From: Lineolata rhizophorae
Taxonomy: Eukaryota > Ascomycota > Dothideomycetes > Lineolatales > Lineolataceae
NCBI GenBank assembly: GCA_010093515.1
Contig: MU001675.1
Coordinates: 887,371 to 951,370 of the forward strand
DNA: 64,000 bases
Direction: 5' to 3'
Both the position numbers and the translations under genes were made by a program. The notes below the pieces were generated by a model. The model was not told the DNA's origin. It saw only the letters and a list, made by a program, of their open reading frames with translations, and made no database searches. Positions within the stretch are counted from its first letter, which is position 1; every line of letters begins with the position of its first letter. Shown here piece by piece: positions 12,376 to 22,881 of this stretch.

Positions 12376-12461
12376 TGCCTCGGCGAGACACGCTTTGACG
12401 ACGCCTGCGTGGGCGACGCCGCCTGGGCCGCAGCCGCCCTGGACGCGCGCGTCGGCGCCAT
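8297..12461 (-). CDS. RSC1: RSC chromatin-remodelling subunit Rsc1/Rsc2-like (two bromodomains, AT-hook, BAH)
   Basis: This is a subunit of the RSC (SWI/SNF-type) nucleosome remodeller. Its bromodomains read acetyl-lysine and its BAH domain contacts the nucleosome. Eight exons (12461-11941, 11876-11774, 11703-11644, 11585-11517, 11457-10951, 10897-10648, 10577-10018, 9895-8297) give 1222 residues. A poly-Gln tract sits at 29-41. Bromodomain 1 is at about 155-255 (NYNPSLVFQRKVNKRNTPDY, PYNAQVYNRSDSEVYQDAL). A Glu run at 288-306 and an AT-hook KKRGRPPR at 356-363 follow. Bromodomain 2 is at about 366-495 (AEIKNPMAMDVLK, ENAKQYNEDDSQIYKDAVEL). BAH is at about 500-620 (VGDWVHIQNANDL, WYYRPEQTVHRFDRHFYENE). 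The long tail is His/Pro/Gln/Ala-rich with an island REQFLQDEQGRVLFFTSPP. Domain order matches yeast Rsc1/Rsc2. Intron 2 appears to be GC-AG. Confidence 0.93.
12338..12378. repeat. CAG/CAA trinucleotide tract (poly-Gln)
   Basis: This is a GTT/GCT run on the + strand, read as CAG/CAA on the coding minus strand. It encodes the 13-Gln tract near the N-terminus of the Rsc1/2-like protein. A block of identical CAG codons next to CAA codons suggests a length-variable microsatellite. Confidence 0.9.
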
Positions 12462-13749
12462 CTCCTCCCCGAGAAATAACCCACCAGCAGGTTTGCGCAG
12501 CAGCAAACTCAGGTCGCCGTCGCTGCGGCGAGACTACCGAGGACCGGGCGGGTTCGAAGCAAGGGATGATGGTGGTGTTGCAACCCGCGCACGGCCTTTA
12601 ATTCGGGTGTGCGGCGATTCACTTCGTAAACCCGTACGCGTTCGCGCTTGCGTCGGGGCGTTCGGTGGTGCGGGATGCGGATGCGTGCGGTACCTCGGTG
12701 GTGGTGGGAAACGGGCCGCGGGCGAAAACGCGTCGTAGGACGTGCGCTTTGCGACAGGACGGGGGAGGGCGGGTCTGGCAGCCGCGAAGGGCTGGGCGCG
12801 AAGCTGGAGCTGGTCCGGGGGAGGAAGGCGGTGACCGGCGGCAGAAACGAGGCCCCGGGTTCAAAGGAGCTATGTAAGCGCACGAATCATGCAAGGCCTT
12901 GGTCTTGGCACGCCAGTCTTGGTCGACCTCACCTCTGTCCAACGTCCCTTTTTAATCCAAGACTGGCAAACGACTGTCGAGTCAAATCGGAACACTGCGA
13001 CCTTGACTTACCTGGCCCCGAAGCTGGAACTGAAAATTTCCAAGAAAACGGAAAGAGGTAAGATTTTATGCCTCCATCAACGTCCCAGTGGGACGGTCTT
13101 ACATGAAATCGCTACTGCATGTTTCAATATGCTTCTGTGCACGCTTGGCCTTATTCCAACGGCATGTCTGGTTGTCATGGAAGCTACGAGTTCAAGATCA
13201 AGCGTCATTTGGGAACTCCGGCCGAAGGCGAAGGCTCGACCCGCCGTCGGAACGGGTCATTGCTTTGTTCCGGGCGATCTCCTGGGCCGGGCGGCAGTGA
13301 CGCCGGATCCTGGAAACCGCGGCCCCGCAGCCGGCCGACCAGCAATTGGCTGCCGCGTGCTGCGTGCCAACTGTGTCTACATGCTACCTGCTTCGTGACT
13401 GCTCCTTGTCCCTCGTGCTGGACCCATTGCAAGCATTCGGCCCAGCTCATAAAGCAGCACCTTGTTCCACGTCGTTCGGCACAATATACCACGCCAATGT
13501 CTCGGGTCCGGTGGATTCGTATATAGAGTGCGAAGAGATTACCAAGCGACCTATCCAACCCATTGACGCCACGTCCCTAAAACTAGTAGTATCCGCGCTA
13601 CATATCGCTACCTTCGCCTGCCTTGTCCGTGATCTGTTCCAGCGTTCCTCTTCATCGCTCTCTTCTTCTTCCCCCTTCTCCTCGTCCGTCTCCCCCTGAT
13701 AGTACCGCTCTTCTACCCTACATCCCTCGCAAGCCATCACGAAACAACC
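12462..13749. promoter_or_regulatory. Divergent intergenic region RSC / OTU1
   Basis: This 1.29 kb stretch separates the start codons of the RSC subunit gene (-) and OTU1 (+). Several open frames cross it, but none shows a domain or splice logic. It should contain both promoters and 5' UTRs. Confidence 0.4.
13644..13697 (+). promoter_or_regulatory. Pyrimidine-rich promoter tract before OTU1
   Basis: This is an almost pure C/T run on the coding strand, ending about 50 bp before the OTU1 start codon. CT tracts of this kind mark core promoters and transcription starts in many filamentous fungi. The role here is inferred from position and composition. Confidence 0.45.
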
Positions 13750-13987
13750 ATGCGCATCCGCCTCCGCACGCCTTCCAGCGTCAAGACGCTGAGCTTGCCC
13801 GAAACCGCAACCGTGGGGGATCTCCTCGCGGCAGTGAGCGAGCAGTCTGGCCTAGCCCGCTTCGACCTGAAAAGCGGCTTTCCCCCGACGACGCTAGAGG
13901 TGGCCGCCTACGGCAATGAGACCCTCCTCTCAGACACGGGCATCAAGCTCGACGGCGAGCAGCTGATCGTCGTGGCGCGGGAAGCCG

Positions 13988-14025
<38 letters not shown>

Positions 14026-14853
14026 ATCGTGGACGGGTCCAAGGTCGCCGCCGCCACACAGCCGCAGCAGTCAAAGCCATCGCCATCATCATCGCGGGCA
14101 CAACTCGGCACCTCTACCGCCGCCACGCCGTCGGCATCGCGCCCAACGGGCCCCGCCCAGCAGACGTCCGAGCCCCTCTCCCTGGCGCGGAAGCCGGCCC
14201 CCTCGCTCGACACGGATCCGCCCGAGGTGCCGGTGCCCGCGCTCGGCGCGACCGTCGTCCTGCGCGTCATGCCGGACGACAACAGCTGCCTATTCCGCGC
14301 CGTGTCGTCGGCGCTGCTGTCGGACGCCATCGACGGCATGACGGAGCTGCGGTCGCTGTGCGCGGCCGCCATCGCCGCGAACCCGGACCTGTACTCGGCC
14401 GCCGTGCTGCAGCAGGAGCCCGCCGAGTACTGCCGCTGGATCCAGCACCCGGACTCGTGGGGCGGCGCCATCGAGCTCGGCGTCCTGAGCCAGCACTTCG
14501 GCGTCGAGATCGCCAGCGTCAACGTCAGCGACGGGCGCGTCGACCGCTTCAACGAGGACGCTCCCAGGCGATGCATCCTCGTCTACTCGGGCATCCATTA
14601 CGACACCATCGCTATGAGCTGGGACGGCGCCCCGCCCGAGTACGACGTCAAGGTGTGGGAGGGCGCCGACGCCGACGTCGTGCTGCAGGCGGCCAGGGAG
14701 CTCTGCGCCAAGTTGAAGGAGAGACACTATTACACGGACACGGCCACGTTTGCCATCTCGTGCAATGTGTGCGGTTGGGAGGGGAATGGAGAGAGGGAAG
14801 CTACGGAGCACGCGAAGCAGACCGGACATATGGACTTTGGTGAGGCTGGCTGA
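13750..14853 (+). CDS. OTU1: OTU-family deubiquitinase OTU1/YOD1
   Basis: This is a cysteine protease that removes ubiquitin from Cdc48/p97 clients in ER-associated degradation. The single exon encodes 367 residues. An N-terminal UBX-like ubiquitin fold (1-80, MRIRLRTPSSVKTLSLPE) is the Cdc48-binding part in the family. A poly-Gly run and a Ser/Pro/Ala linker follow. The OTU core holds PDDNSCLFRAVSSAL with catalytic Cys about 180 and its partner Asp about 177, EYCRWIQHPDSWGGAIELG, and YSGIHYD with catalytic His about 283. The C-terminus carries a C2H2 finger, CNVCGWEG followed by EHAKQTGH, as in yeast Otu1. All catalytic residues are present. The gene sits between a divergent RSC gene and a convergent large mitochondrial gene. 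Confidence 0.95.
13987..14025. repeat. GGC trinucleotide tract (poly-Gly)
   Basis: This is a nearly uninterrupted (GGC)n run encoding about 13 glycines between the UBX-like fold and the linker of OTU1. The uniform codon suggests slippage-prone DNA. Confidence 0.9.
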
Positions 14854-15430
14854 GATTATAAGGGTAGCACGAGCGGGTTTTCTCTCTGGCAAGCGTTCTT
14901 CAGGTCTGCCATCGTCTTTTCGTTTCATGTCGGTTTCGCGTGCATTAATGAGCGTTCAGCTTAGTCGGTAGAGCGATATACCAAGAATTGTCCATAAGTG
15001 GCCTTTTTGAACAGACGCGAGGTTTCGGCAGATGATTTTCTTATGGGAAGGGAATAGACGGGGACCACGGTGTTTTCCATGGCTGTTTTAGGATCGTGGA
15101 AATTATAATTCAGATTAGCTTCGACCAGACGGATGTTACAAGAGCGTCTTCCCAAGTTGCGACTGCACCAAGCCCATTCTCACTAAGCGTTCCGTCCCGT
15201 CTATCAAGCCACATATATCACATTGTCGAACCACGATGTCTATTCTACAGCACATTCTCACCATCCTTTCTATCTAACGAATTTCGAAGCAAATAATAAA
15301 GGACCAAGACACATCCAAGAAATTTGAAGGGCCAAGCCAAATATGCTAAATCGCCGGGGCTCTCCCGCCACCTATCGACACATATATTTACACTCCTCGC
15401 ATCTTGTTCGCACCGCACACCACCCTTCGC
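14854..15430. other. Intergenic, convergent 3' ends
   Basis: This stretch lies between the 3' ends of OTU1 (+) and the large gene on the minus strand. It is moderately AT-rich, and I see no gene in it. Confidence 0.5.
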
Positions 15431-18400
15431 TCACACATACGCCTCCCAATTCCCGTTCCTCGGGTCCACCAAGTACGCCTCGACCTCGTCATCCGACGGC
15501 CAAGGGCCCCACTGCCTATTACGCTCGAAGATGCGCCGCGCCTCGGCGATGCGGCGCGGCCGCGCCCGGTGATCCATGTCGGCCAGGACCTCCTGGAACC
15601 AGAGCTTCTGGTCCAGCGCGACGAGGGCGCGCTCGCGCCTCCAGCCGAGCGGCTTGCGGCTTTGCGGGAGAAGCTCCTCCCTGTCGTAGTCGTCCTGGCC
15701 ATCGTGGGCGTGGTAGACCTTGCGAATGGGGGGTGCTTGCCACCCCGTCATGCCGCGTTCGTCGTTTGAAGGCGATGGGCCTGCCTGGGACTCTCTCTCG
15801 CCTTTGTCCGTCTGCTCCGTACTTTCACCGGGTGGCCGCCAACCTACGGTTTCTTCCGGTCCGCTTGCGGGCCCTTGCTCTTTCCCCATTTCAGTCGCTT
15901 GGCGCTCGCCGAGGGGTTTCGGCTCTACGGCTTCATCCTTTTCCTTCGCAATCCATGGCGCCGTCTCCACTTCTGCTTTGCTGTGCTGCCACGAGCGCTC
16001 GAGGAAGACCCGAAAAGGTACGGCGATGAGGCGACGGTGACGGGCGGCGTAGTTGCGCTCGAAATCATGGTAGATGTTCAGCTCCTTTCTGAAAGACGTA
16101 AGCCACCGGCCAAGGGCGATGATGAAACCCCAGGAACGCATGACTCCAAGAGTGCGCAGGTACCAGTGTATAGTGATCATATCAGGGGGGCAGCGGAGAC
16201 GGGGTAGATCCGGGGCGGCCAGAGGTACATAAAGGCCGAAACCATCCGGCATGGGCTCCAGAGGATCGGTGTCCTCCAAATCGATGTTTTCAGACCATGA
16301 TCTTGACGGCCCGTCCATCTCGTCGCTGAGGCTAGCGGGTTCCTGGCTAACCTTTTCGAGACTGGCTTCATCCAACATCCAACTAGTTAGGCCATGTTCA
16401 CCCTTGTTCTTTGGCGGTCCAAAGGATTTGTAAAATAGCTGTTGCAACTTTTTCGGACTCTGCAACAGCACCGTCTCAGCGTACTCCACCAGCGACTCTG
16501 TTGGCTCGAGGCCATAGTCTCTAACGCGCTTTAATTCCCGCCTCAGGGCAATCGTTTCTTTGCAGGCGATATGACACATGATGCGAAAGCCTTCCTGGTC
16601 AAGGTACACCCCTCGCGCCTTCATGTCAGCGCAGATCATCTCAGCAACACAAAAACGATTGTGCGCTTGGACGTAGTCGGTCCTTTTTTTCCGCCAGTTT
16701 TGAACCGGATCAAGAGGCGTGCGGTGGAAAAAGTAATCGCGATTGCTCGGTCCATCCGTCGAGGTCGTCGATTCGTAGTCTTCTTGGCAGATTGCGTCCA
16801 AGATGGCATACCAAGCAGGTTTATAGGTTGATTGCTGTGCGCTAACAAGGCGCCAGGCGTGCAAAACAGGATGTTTGAGATCCGTTGATATGTCGGGGAG
16901 GTGATTGTACTCTTCCCGCTTTGAGCGGCAGAGAAGAATCACAAATGCAGTAAGAATATTCCTAGGCAATTTTGGCTCGCGATCGACTTCTGTTCTGGGG
17001 ACAGAGGTGGGGTCGACAGGTGCCAGCAGTGCCCGCAAAGATTCCTCATCCATGTGCTCGCGTAGATAACAGACACCATCTTCTAAGGTCTCGGAATATC
17101 GAGTTAGCATCGCTAGAGTCCTTCCCTTCATCTCCAGGCCTTTCTCCCGCATACGCTGATACAGTTGCTTAGTAGACGGCACAGGTTCGCGTAGATAGAT
17201 CGATTCCAAAGGCGATGATGGTGCCGGCCACACTTCCTTCGAGTCTCCTGGAAGTAACACCCTCAGCTCATCTTCGGGAGTTACAGGGAGCGGCTGGTCG
17301 GGGACGACGAGTTTAGCATTCAGTTTGGAAATCATCACTTGGTATGCCTTCTCGTTCGGCAGGGGCAAAGCCTCCTCACCGGCCAGAAAATACGCCCAAG
17401 CTTCTTCAACCGTCCTCGTTGCCCTAACCCTTGCGGCCCAGAGGCGAAATTGATCCCCCATCGTAGGCCCTTTCGTCAACGATTCGAGACATGCTTTCGC
17501 GCTTAATGACGGGAGAATATCCGTCGGCATACCACGCATTTGAATAGTCGGCGTTCCATCTGTGTCCCATCCCGTAAAGATGCTCGCAGTCTCTTCCCAA
17601 CCAGAAGCAGCATATCCGGCCTGTTGACTTTGACGGAGCGTTTGCCCCGCTTGCGAAATCCCGTACTCCGGCCCTTTTGAAGCATCAATGCCCGACCTGT
17701 CCTTCTTCCACGGAGGCCAAGAGCCAGACTTGAGGAGAGCCCAGTCCGCCTCTCGCCTTGTTTTCTTTTGTGCCAGCTGAACAAGGCTTACGGCCCGGTA
17801 ACCCTCTTGGGTGAGTACAAGGGGAGGGTCGTGCTCAGACATGAAACGCAGAATATCCAATTGGGCCAGTTCTTGATATGTGGCAGACGCGACTGGATCA
17901 ATGGGAGCTGGCAGAGCAACCTGAGATAGCGCCCTATTGAGCATGAAAGATTTCTTTGGAAGACCTACGCCGCTCCCAGACTTAGGCAGGCGTGTAAGCA
18001 GAATGGAAGTGGCCATCGGAATCAGCAAAGGAGCGGTTTTCCGCACCATGCGCACCATCCGGATAAAGAGAAGCATCAGCGTGTCGGAGGTCGCCCAAGG
18101 TCGCTTGTCCGCCAGGGCTCCAGTTTGGATTCGGTGTACCTCGTGTCGAAGCCTAAGCAGCACGTACTCCAGGAGAAACCGCGCCGCTACGGGGCTCAAA
18201 ACCTTGCGACGCAGGGTAGCGAGTATTACGAAGACGGGAAGTTGCTGATGGAGTTTAAGTTCGATGGAATCATCAGGCACTTCAAGGATCCGAATAATCT
18301 CATCCGAATTCTCGCAGCAAAGCAGGTCAGACCACAGAGCGACATCATCCCAATTGTAGCCGCGACCCATCAAATACTCTTGCTCCTCCGTGGAAAATAG

Positions 18401-18961
18401 GCCTTCGACAGACTCTTTCGCTTGCTGGCCCGTCAACATCTCGGGCCGCACACGTTTGATTTCCATCCGCCGAGTGATGAACTTCGCTGTAATGGAATGT
18501 AGTGAGACTTGTGGTGTCTCTACCTCGGGCGGCGTATATTGCTTCTGCTCTGGCATGCTGATCGGACTAAAGTACGAGTAGTCATGTCTCCTCGTATGTC
18601 CAGGTTCATGATGATAAATTCCGGTACGTGCGAGTACGCTGTTTAGTCCAGACGTCCGCTTTTGCCTCCGCTGTCTGATCTTCCTCTTTGACAATGTCTT
18701 GGCCCTTGTCTCCTCCATCCTTGACTGCCAACGTATAGCCCCACTTGGCAACTCGTCCCTAGTCCCAAGTGCTGGCCCTTGTCGCGTTAATCGCGTAACC
18801 TCGGTGTTTTGCGGCGTTTCCGCATCATCCCACTCCTCGTCTTCTGGAGCCCCGTTTCGAGAAACATGCTCGGATATCTTGAGCTTGCTTCCAGTATTAC
18901 TTCCATCTCTAGCCAAGGCAGAAGCAACTCTCTGAGAGGACGACTTGAAATATTGGCGCAA
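15431..18961 (-). CDS. Large conserved, probably mitochondrial protein of unknown function
   Basis: The open frame spans about 1176 residues without an intron. The first in-frame ATG is near 18718, but the frame is clearly coding-like further upstream (RQYFKSSSQRVASALARDG), back to a stop near 19010. In another frame, an ATG at 19149 starts a 56-codon Arg/Ala-rich leader (MLLTARRAAASCGGLGVIRV) that looks like a mitochondrial presequence and ends at about 18979. No good GT donor joins the two, so the true 5' end is unresolved. The body is mostly helical. It contains PPR-like helical pairs around the stretch NRFCVAEMICADMKARGVYL, the motif TIHWYLRTLGVMRSWGFIIA, and WDTDGTPTIQ. My reading is a mitochondrial helical-repeat protein, perhaps in RNA metabolism. 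The function is not established. Confidence 0.65.
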   Translation of the reverse strand: MRQYFKSSSQRVASALARDGSNTGSKLKISEHVSRNGAPEDEEWDDAETPQNTEVTRLTRQGPALGTRDELPSGAIRWQSRMEETRAKTLSKRKIRQRRQKRTSGLNSVLARTGIYHHEPGHTRRHDYSYFSPISMPEQKQYTPPEVETPQVSLHSITAKFITRRMEIKRVRPEMLTGQQAKESVEGLFSTEEQEYLMGRGYNWDDVALWSDLLCCENSDEIIRILEVPDDSIELKLHQQLPVFVILATLRRKVLSPVAARFLLEYVLLRLRHEVHRIQTGALADKRPWATSDTLMLLFIRMVRMVRKTAPLLIPMATSILLTRLPKSGSGVGLPKKSFMLNRALSQVALPAPIDPVASATYQELAQLDILRFMSEHDPPLVLTQEGYRAVSLVQLAQKKTRREADWALLKSGSWPPWKKDRSGIDASKGPEYGISQAGQTLRQSQQAGYAASGWEETASIFTGWDTDGTPTIQMRGMPTDILPSLSAKACLESLTKGPTMGDQFRLWAARVRATRTVEEAWAYFLAGEEALPLPNEKAYQVMISKLNAKLVVPDQPLPVTPEDELRVLLPGDSKEVWPAPSSPLESIYLREPVPSTKQLYQRMREKGLEMKGRTLAMLTRYSETLEDGVCYLREHMDEESLRALLAPVDPTSVPRTEVDREPKLPRNILTAFVILLCRSKREEYNHLPDISTDLKHPVLHAWRLVSAQQSTYKPAWYAILDAICQEDYESTTSTDGPSNRDYFFHRTPLDPVQNWRKKRTDYVQAHNRFCVAEMICADMKARGVYLDQEGFRIMCHIACKETIALRRELKRVRDYGLEPTESLVEYAETVLLQSPKKLQQLFYKSFGPPKNKGEHGLTSWMLDEASLEKVSQEPASLSDEMDGPSRSWSENIDLEDTDPLEPMPDGFGLYVPLAAPDLPRLRCPPDMITIHWYLRTLGVMRSWGFIIALGRWLTSFRKELNIYHDFERNYAARHRRLIAVPFRVFLERSWQHSKAEVETAPWIAKEKDEAVEPKPLGERQATEMGKEQGPASGPEETVGWRPPGESTEQTDKGERESQAGPSPSNDERGMTGWQAPPIRKVYHAHDGQDDYDREELLPQSRKPLGWRRERALVALDQKLWFQEVLADMDHRARPRRIAEARRIFERNRQWGPWPSDDEVEAYLVDPRNGNWEAYV

Positions 18962-19807
18962 ACGGCAGCGGGGAAATGCTACGGCGTGGTCAAGGCACTG
19001 AAAGAGCTGTCAATAAGGTTCTCTGGCCAAGCAAATAGGACGGGATTGCTCCGAACAGTTTGAAGAGCTGGGCCACTAGCAATGCGGGCGACGCGGATGA
19101 CGCCGAGTCCTCCGCAGGATGCGGCGGCGCGGCGGGCAGTCAACAGCATTCATTGGACGCAGGTCGAAATAGCCCTAGAGCGCCAAATGGAAGGGTTCGA
19201 AAGCTCCTTTCCCGTTCAACAAGAGGTCTGTCGTGGCGCCGGCGATGGTCGAGAGCTCGAACTCTAATGTACCCCTACAGCAGTCCAGAAGGTTTGCGAT
19301 TCGCGATGCGCACTCTGCACGTGACCTTCCAACCAATAAGCGGCCTCGACCGAATGGGCTCTGTAGACCTCAAACATCCCCGATCTCTAATGTAGAACGC
19401 CTCCAGAACCCTCGCTCATTCTTTAGAATTTTCCGTAAAGTAGGCACTTCCGCGTCGATAGATCTTCAGAAGGCGCTTAACACCAAGCTCGTGGTTTTCA
19501 TCCGAACCGCGACTCGACAGCCAGCCGATCCGCCAGCGCATTGTCATCGTCACTTATGGCTTCCTTACGCAACGAGGAGCTTCTGACACGAGCTGAACCA
19601 CCTGTGTGACTTCCCTGGTCCCGAATCAATTACATTTCTGTGTTCCTCCGCGAGACGAGTAGGCTTGAATCGAGTCCTAGCGCATTCTACGAACTCCACT
19701 ACGGTGCACGTGCGATTGCACGCTGGTGCGGAGGATTGCGCATTTGACGGGCTTTAGTCTTCTCACAAGAACACCGCTATCTTTGAGACTCTCCAAGCCC
19801 AAGAGCG
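18962..19807. promoter_or_regulatory. Divergent region, large mitochondrial gene / MON1
   Basis: This stretch holds the unresolved 5' end of the minus-strand gene (leader at 19149-18979) and the MON1 promoter. Other open frames here are short and unremarkable. Confidence 0.4.
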
Positions 19808-21923
19808 ATGGCCAACAATACCAGCCAAGAGGGCTCACCCCAGTTGAAGCCCGACACAAGCGAAGAGACACCACCGCCACTTCCGCCGAGGCCCGAGAAC
19901 CTAACCTTCCTAGCCGGCTCAGGGCGGCCGCAAAGCTCCGCCGGCTCTGTCAAAGGCACACAGAGAGGATCGCTTCGTCCGTCGCTACTCCAATCGAAAG
20001 CAACCACTGCTCTTAGCCTAGAGGGTTCTGGCCAGTATACCCACGGCGAGACGATATCAGGCTCCTCGACACCGTCGCGACAGCCTAGCCTCGCTAACAT
20101 TGGCTATAACTACATGCGTAGCGCGAGCGATGTGGATGACACGGCTAGCATCCGAAGCGCCGTCCCTCCTTCCGAGTCAGGAGTCGGCGATGTGGAGAGC
20201 CTGCTGGGCGACGTCGTGACGGAACGAGACCAGACCGCGTTTGAATCGGTAGCATCCGTACGTCAGGACCCAGGATTGTTCGAAGAAACTCTTTTCGGAG
20301 ATGCCGCAGAGCTGGAGAAAGAGTTTGAGACCGAATTAGATGAGATTGATGAACTGAAGACTGACGGGTCAAACCAAGGTCAGTCAGCTAATTCCTTGAG
20401 ATGGAATGAGAGTAGCAAGGTACCTATCTAACTTCAAATAAAGAATCCGTGATGAAAGCTTGGAGATCCAAGCTCAAGCACTACTTGATTCTCAGTTCAG
20501 CCGGTAAACCAATCTACAGCCGCCACGGGGACGACCACCTCATTACCAACTATATTGGCATCATCCAAACCATTATCTCTTTCTACAACAGCGCCGATGA
20601 CCCACTTCGCAGTTTTACCGCTGGCGATGCCCGGTTCGCCATCCTTTCGCGGGGCTATCTCAACCTGGTTGCCATATCCCGCCTTCATGAGTCCTTCTCC
20701 GAGCTCCGCGCCCAGCTTGAAGCCCTCTATATGCAGATCCTATCCACACTTACTCTGCCGAACATGGAGCGCATGTTCTCTAGCCGACCTTCGACTGACC
20801 TGCGTCGCCCACTCCAGGGCACCGAATCTCTGCTGTCTGCCCTCGCCGATGGCTTCACTCGTGGCTCACCGTCAACGTTGCTCTCTGCTCTGGAGTGCCT
20901 CAAGCTGCGCAAAGCGCACCGCAATGCCATCAACAATACGCTGCTCAAATGTCGCACGCCGAGCCTGTTGTACGGGCTCATTGTTGCGAACGGTCGGCTG
21001 GTCAGCGTAGTGAGGCCCAAGAAGCATTCTTTGCATCCAGGAGATCTCCACTTGGTCTTCAACATGCTGTTCGAGGCAGGTGGTGTCAAGGCTGGTGGCG
21101 GCGAGAATTGGATTCCGCTCTGCTTACCAGGATTCAACAATACGGGATATCTATATATGTACGTCAGCTTCTTGAGCGCCAGCCGGGACGGCGTTGAAGT
21201 GGAAGAGCGACGAACGGCAGATGGTAAGGGTGAAGGCGAGGTAGCGATTATCTTCATCAGTGCAAATAAGGAGGGCTTCTTTGAGTTGAGGCAGATGCGG
21301 AATGACCTTATCGAGGTGAGCATATACGTTCAACGAAACTAAAACACAGTCAAGCTACATTGAAAACGGCCGGGGTTGGATTCTGACACTCCAAAAGCAA
21401 ATGAGCAAAAACGGCAGCCTAGACCATATCCTCGAATCTGTCAGCCAAGGCCGCTCCTCCTGTACCGACATCCTTCCTGGCACTGTCCTCCGCCACTTCC
21501 TGTACAAATCCCGCAGCAACGTGCAATACTGCATGTCCTCTTACGACCCGTTCTTCTCAACCCCGTTCTCGCGCCGACGGTAACCCTCACACTCCCCCCG
21601 CTTTCCACCGCACCTAAGCCCACATATCCCAACACGGCTAGCTGACTTGAACCTGTCATCCAATTTCGCATACGACTAGCCTACTTAGCATCTACGGCGA
21701 CCTGCACGCGCAACTCCACTCGCGTCCAGTCCGCCTCAAGATCCACTATACCACCTCGACATCGTACGTCGCACTCGCGTGGAGCTCGCCCGTCTTCGAG
21801 CTGTACTGCGTGGCACCGGCGTCGACATCTCGCGCCGCGCTAGCGCAGGCGGCGACGGCGTTGGTGAATTGGGCGAAGCGGAGTGAGGAAAGACTTTTCT
21901 TAATCGGTGGGGCGGTGTTCTAG
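19808..21923 (+). CDS. MON1: Vacuolar fusion protein MON1 (Rab7 GEF subunit)
   Basis: Mon1 pairs with Ccz1 to activate Ypt7/Rab7 on late endosomes and autophagosomes before vacuole fusion. Exons 19808-20378, 20444-21315, 21398-21579 and 21680-21923 give about 622 residues. The first about 190 residues are acidic and Ser-rich, probably disordered. The longin core begins with [20 protein letters not shown] and [19 protein letters not shown]. It continues through [30 protein letters not shown] and [12 protein letters not shown], and ends [13 protein letters not shown]. For intron 2 the acceptor CCAAAAG at 21397 is preferred over a nearer one at 21349. The nearer site would leave a 34 nt intron and spoil the conserved KNGSL stretch. 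Family assignment is firm. Confidence 0.95.
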
Positions 21924-22881
21924 ATGGAAAGGACATTTTTCCCTTACTTTGGAAGTGGGACTGGTGAGGGGTGTATAAGTGGAGTTTTAATCTGGTGTTC
22001 TTTGAGATTGCTAGCTTTGAAGTAGCGGCCTTCGTTTTTCTTTATGGAGTCCCTTAGCCGAACTCATACAGGGCACACCATAAGTACACTATTTGTTTCA
22101 TGCAACAGTAAGTGCTATGTTTGGATTGCTACGTGCAATGGTGTCTTGTTGCCTCCATATTACTTTGATAATCACCTCGAACTGCAACGGATTTATAATT
22201 GCATCGGAAATTTCATTATACAGTCATACTCTAGCGAACAAATCAAAAGAACTTTCCACCTACCTACTGTTTGACTTTGCTTAGCCCCCTTTTCTACACT
22301 TGTTCCACTTCGTCTGCTATCGAGGTATACTCCATCCAAATTGGACAGCTCTCCACGAATACTAATATCGCAAAAATATCTAGAGAAACAGCAAATCTTC
22401 AGAGCAATATAGTAGAACAATGAAAGACTTTGACTAGGAAAATCGTTCAACCAAACGCTACACAAAGTGAAGTCGAATTTAGCTCTTGCCATTTACGTAA
22501 CAGATTCATGAATCGTCAGACAGATCGCAAGGTCTGCGCGAATAGGCAAGGGAGCCAAGACCCACAAGAAACTAGCGGTAGGAACAAGCTTTAGACAAAA
22601 AGCAAATACGAACTATCCTATCTCAGTAGAGGTTGAGTAAGGGACATTACCGTACAGCACAGAGGTTTACCACCTTTTCCCCTGGTGGATGAAATCATAT
22701 CACGACCGGAGAGGTACAAACTCGGCTTGATTTGGATCAACCTGCGGAAAGCATATTTTACGCGATGCAATGTTTGAACGACTCAAGTGGTATATCACGT
22801 ATATACATGAACATTTAAGCATCCACAACTCAACCAACGCGAAAGGAGCGATGGAGCATGCACCGAGAAGAGACTCTTTAT
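21924..22881. other. Intergenic, convergent 3' ends
   Basis: This AT-rich stretch of about 960 bp lies between the ends of MON1 (+) and the permease gene (-). It contains no recognisable gene. Confidence 0.5.

Noticed and set aside
14951-14978. Possible tRNA A-box (AGCTTAGTCGGTAGAGC-like)
   Set aside because: No B-box (GGTTCGANTCC) or acceptor pairing follows at the right distance.
21316-21349. 34 nt intron in MON1
   Set aside because: It is too short for this genome, and the alternative acceptor at 21397 restores the conserved Mon1 sequence.
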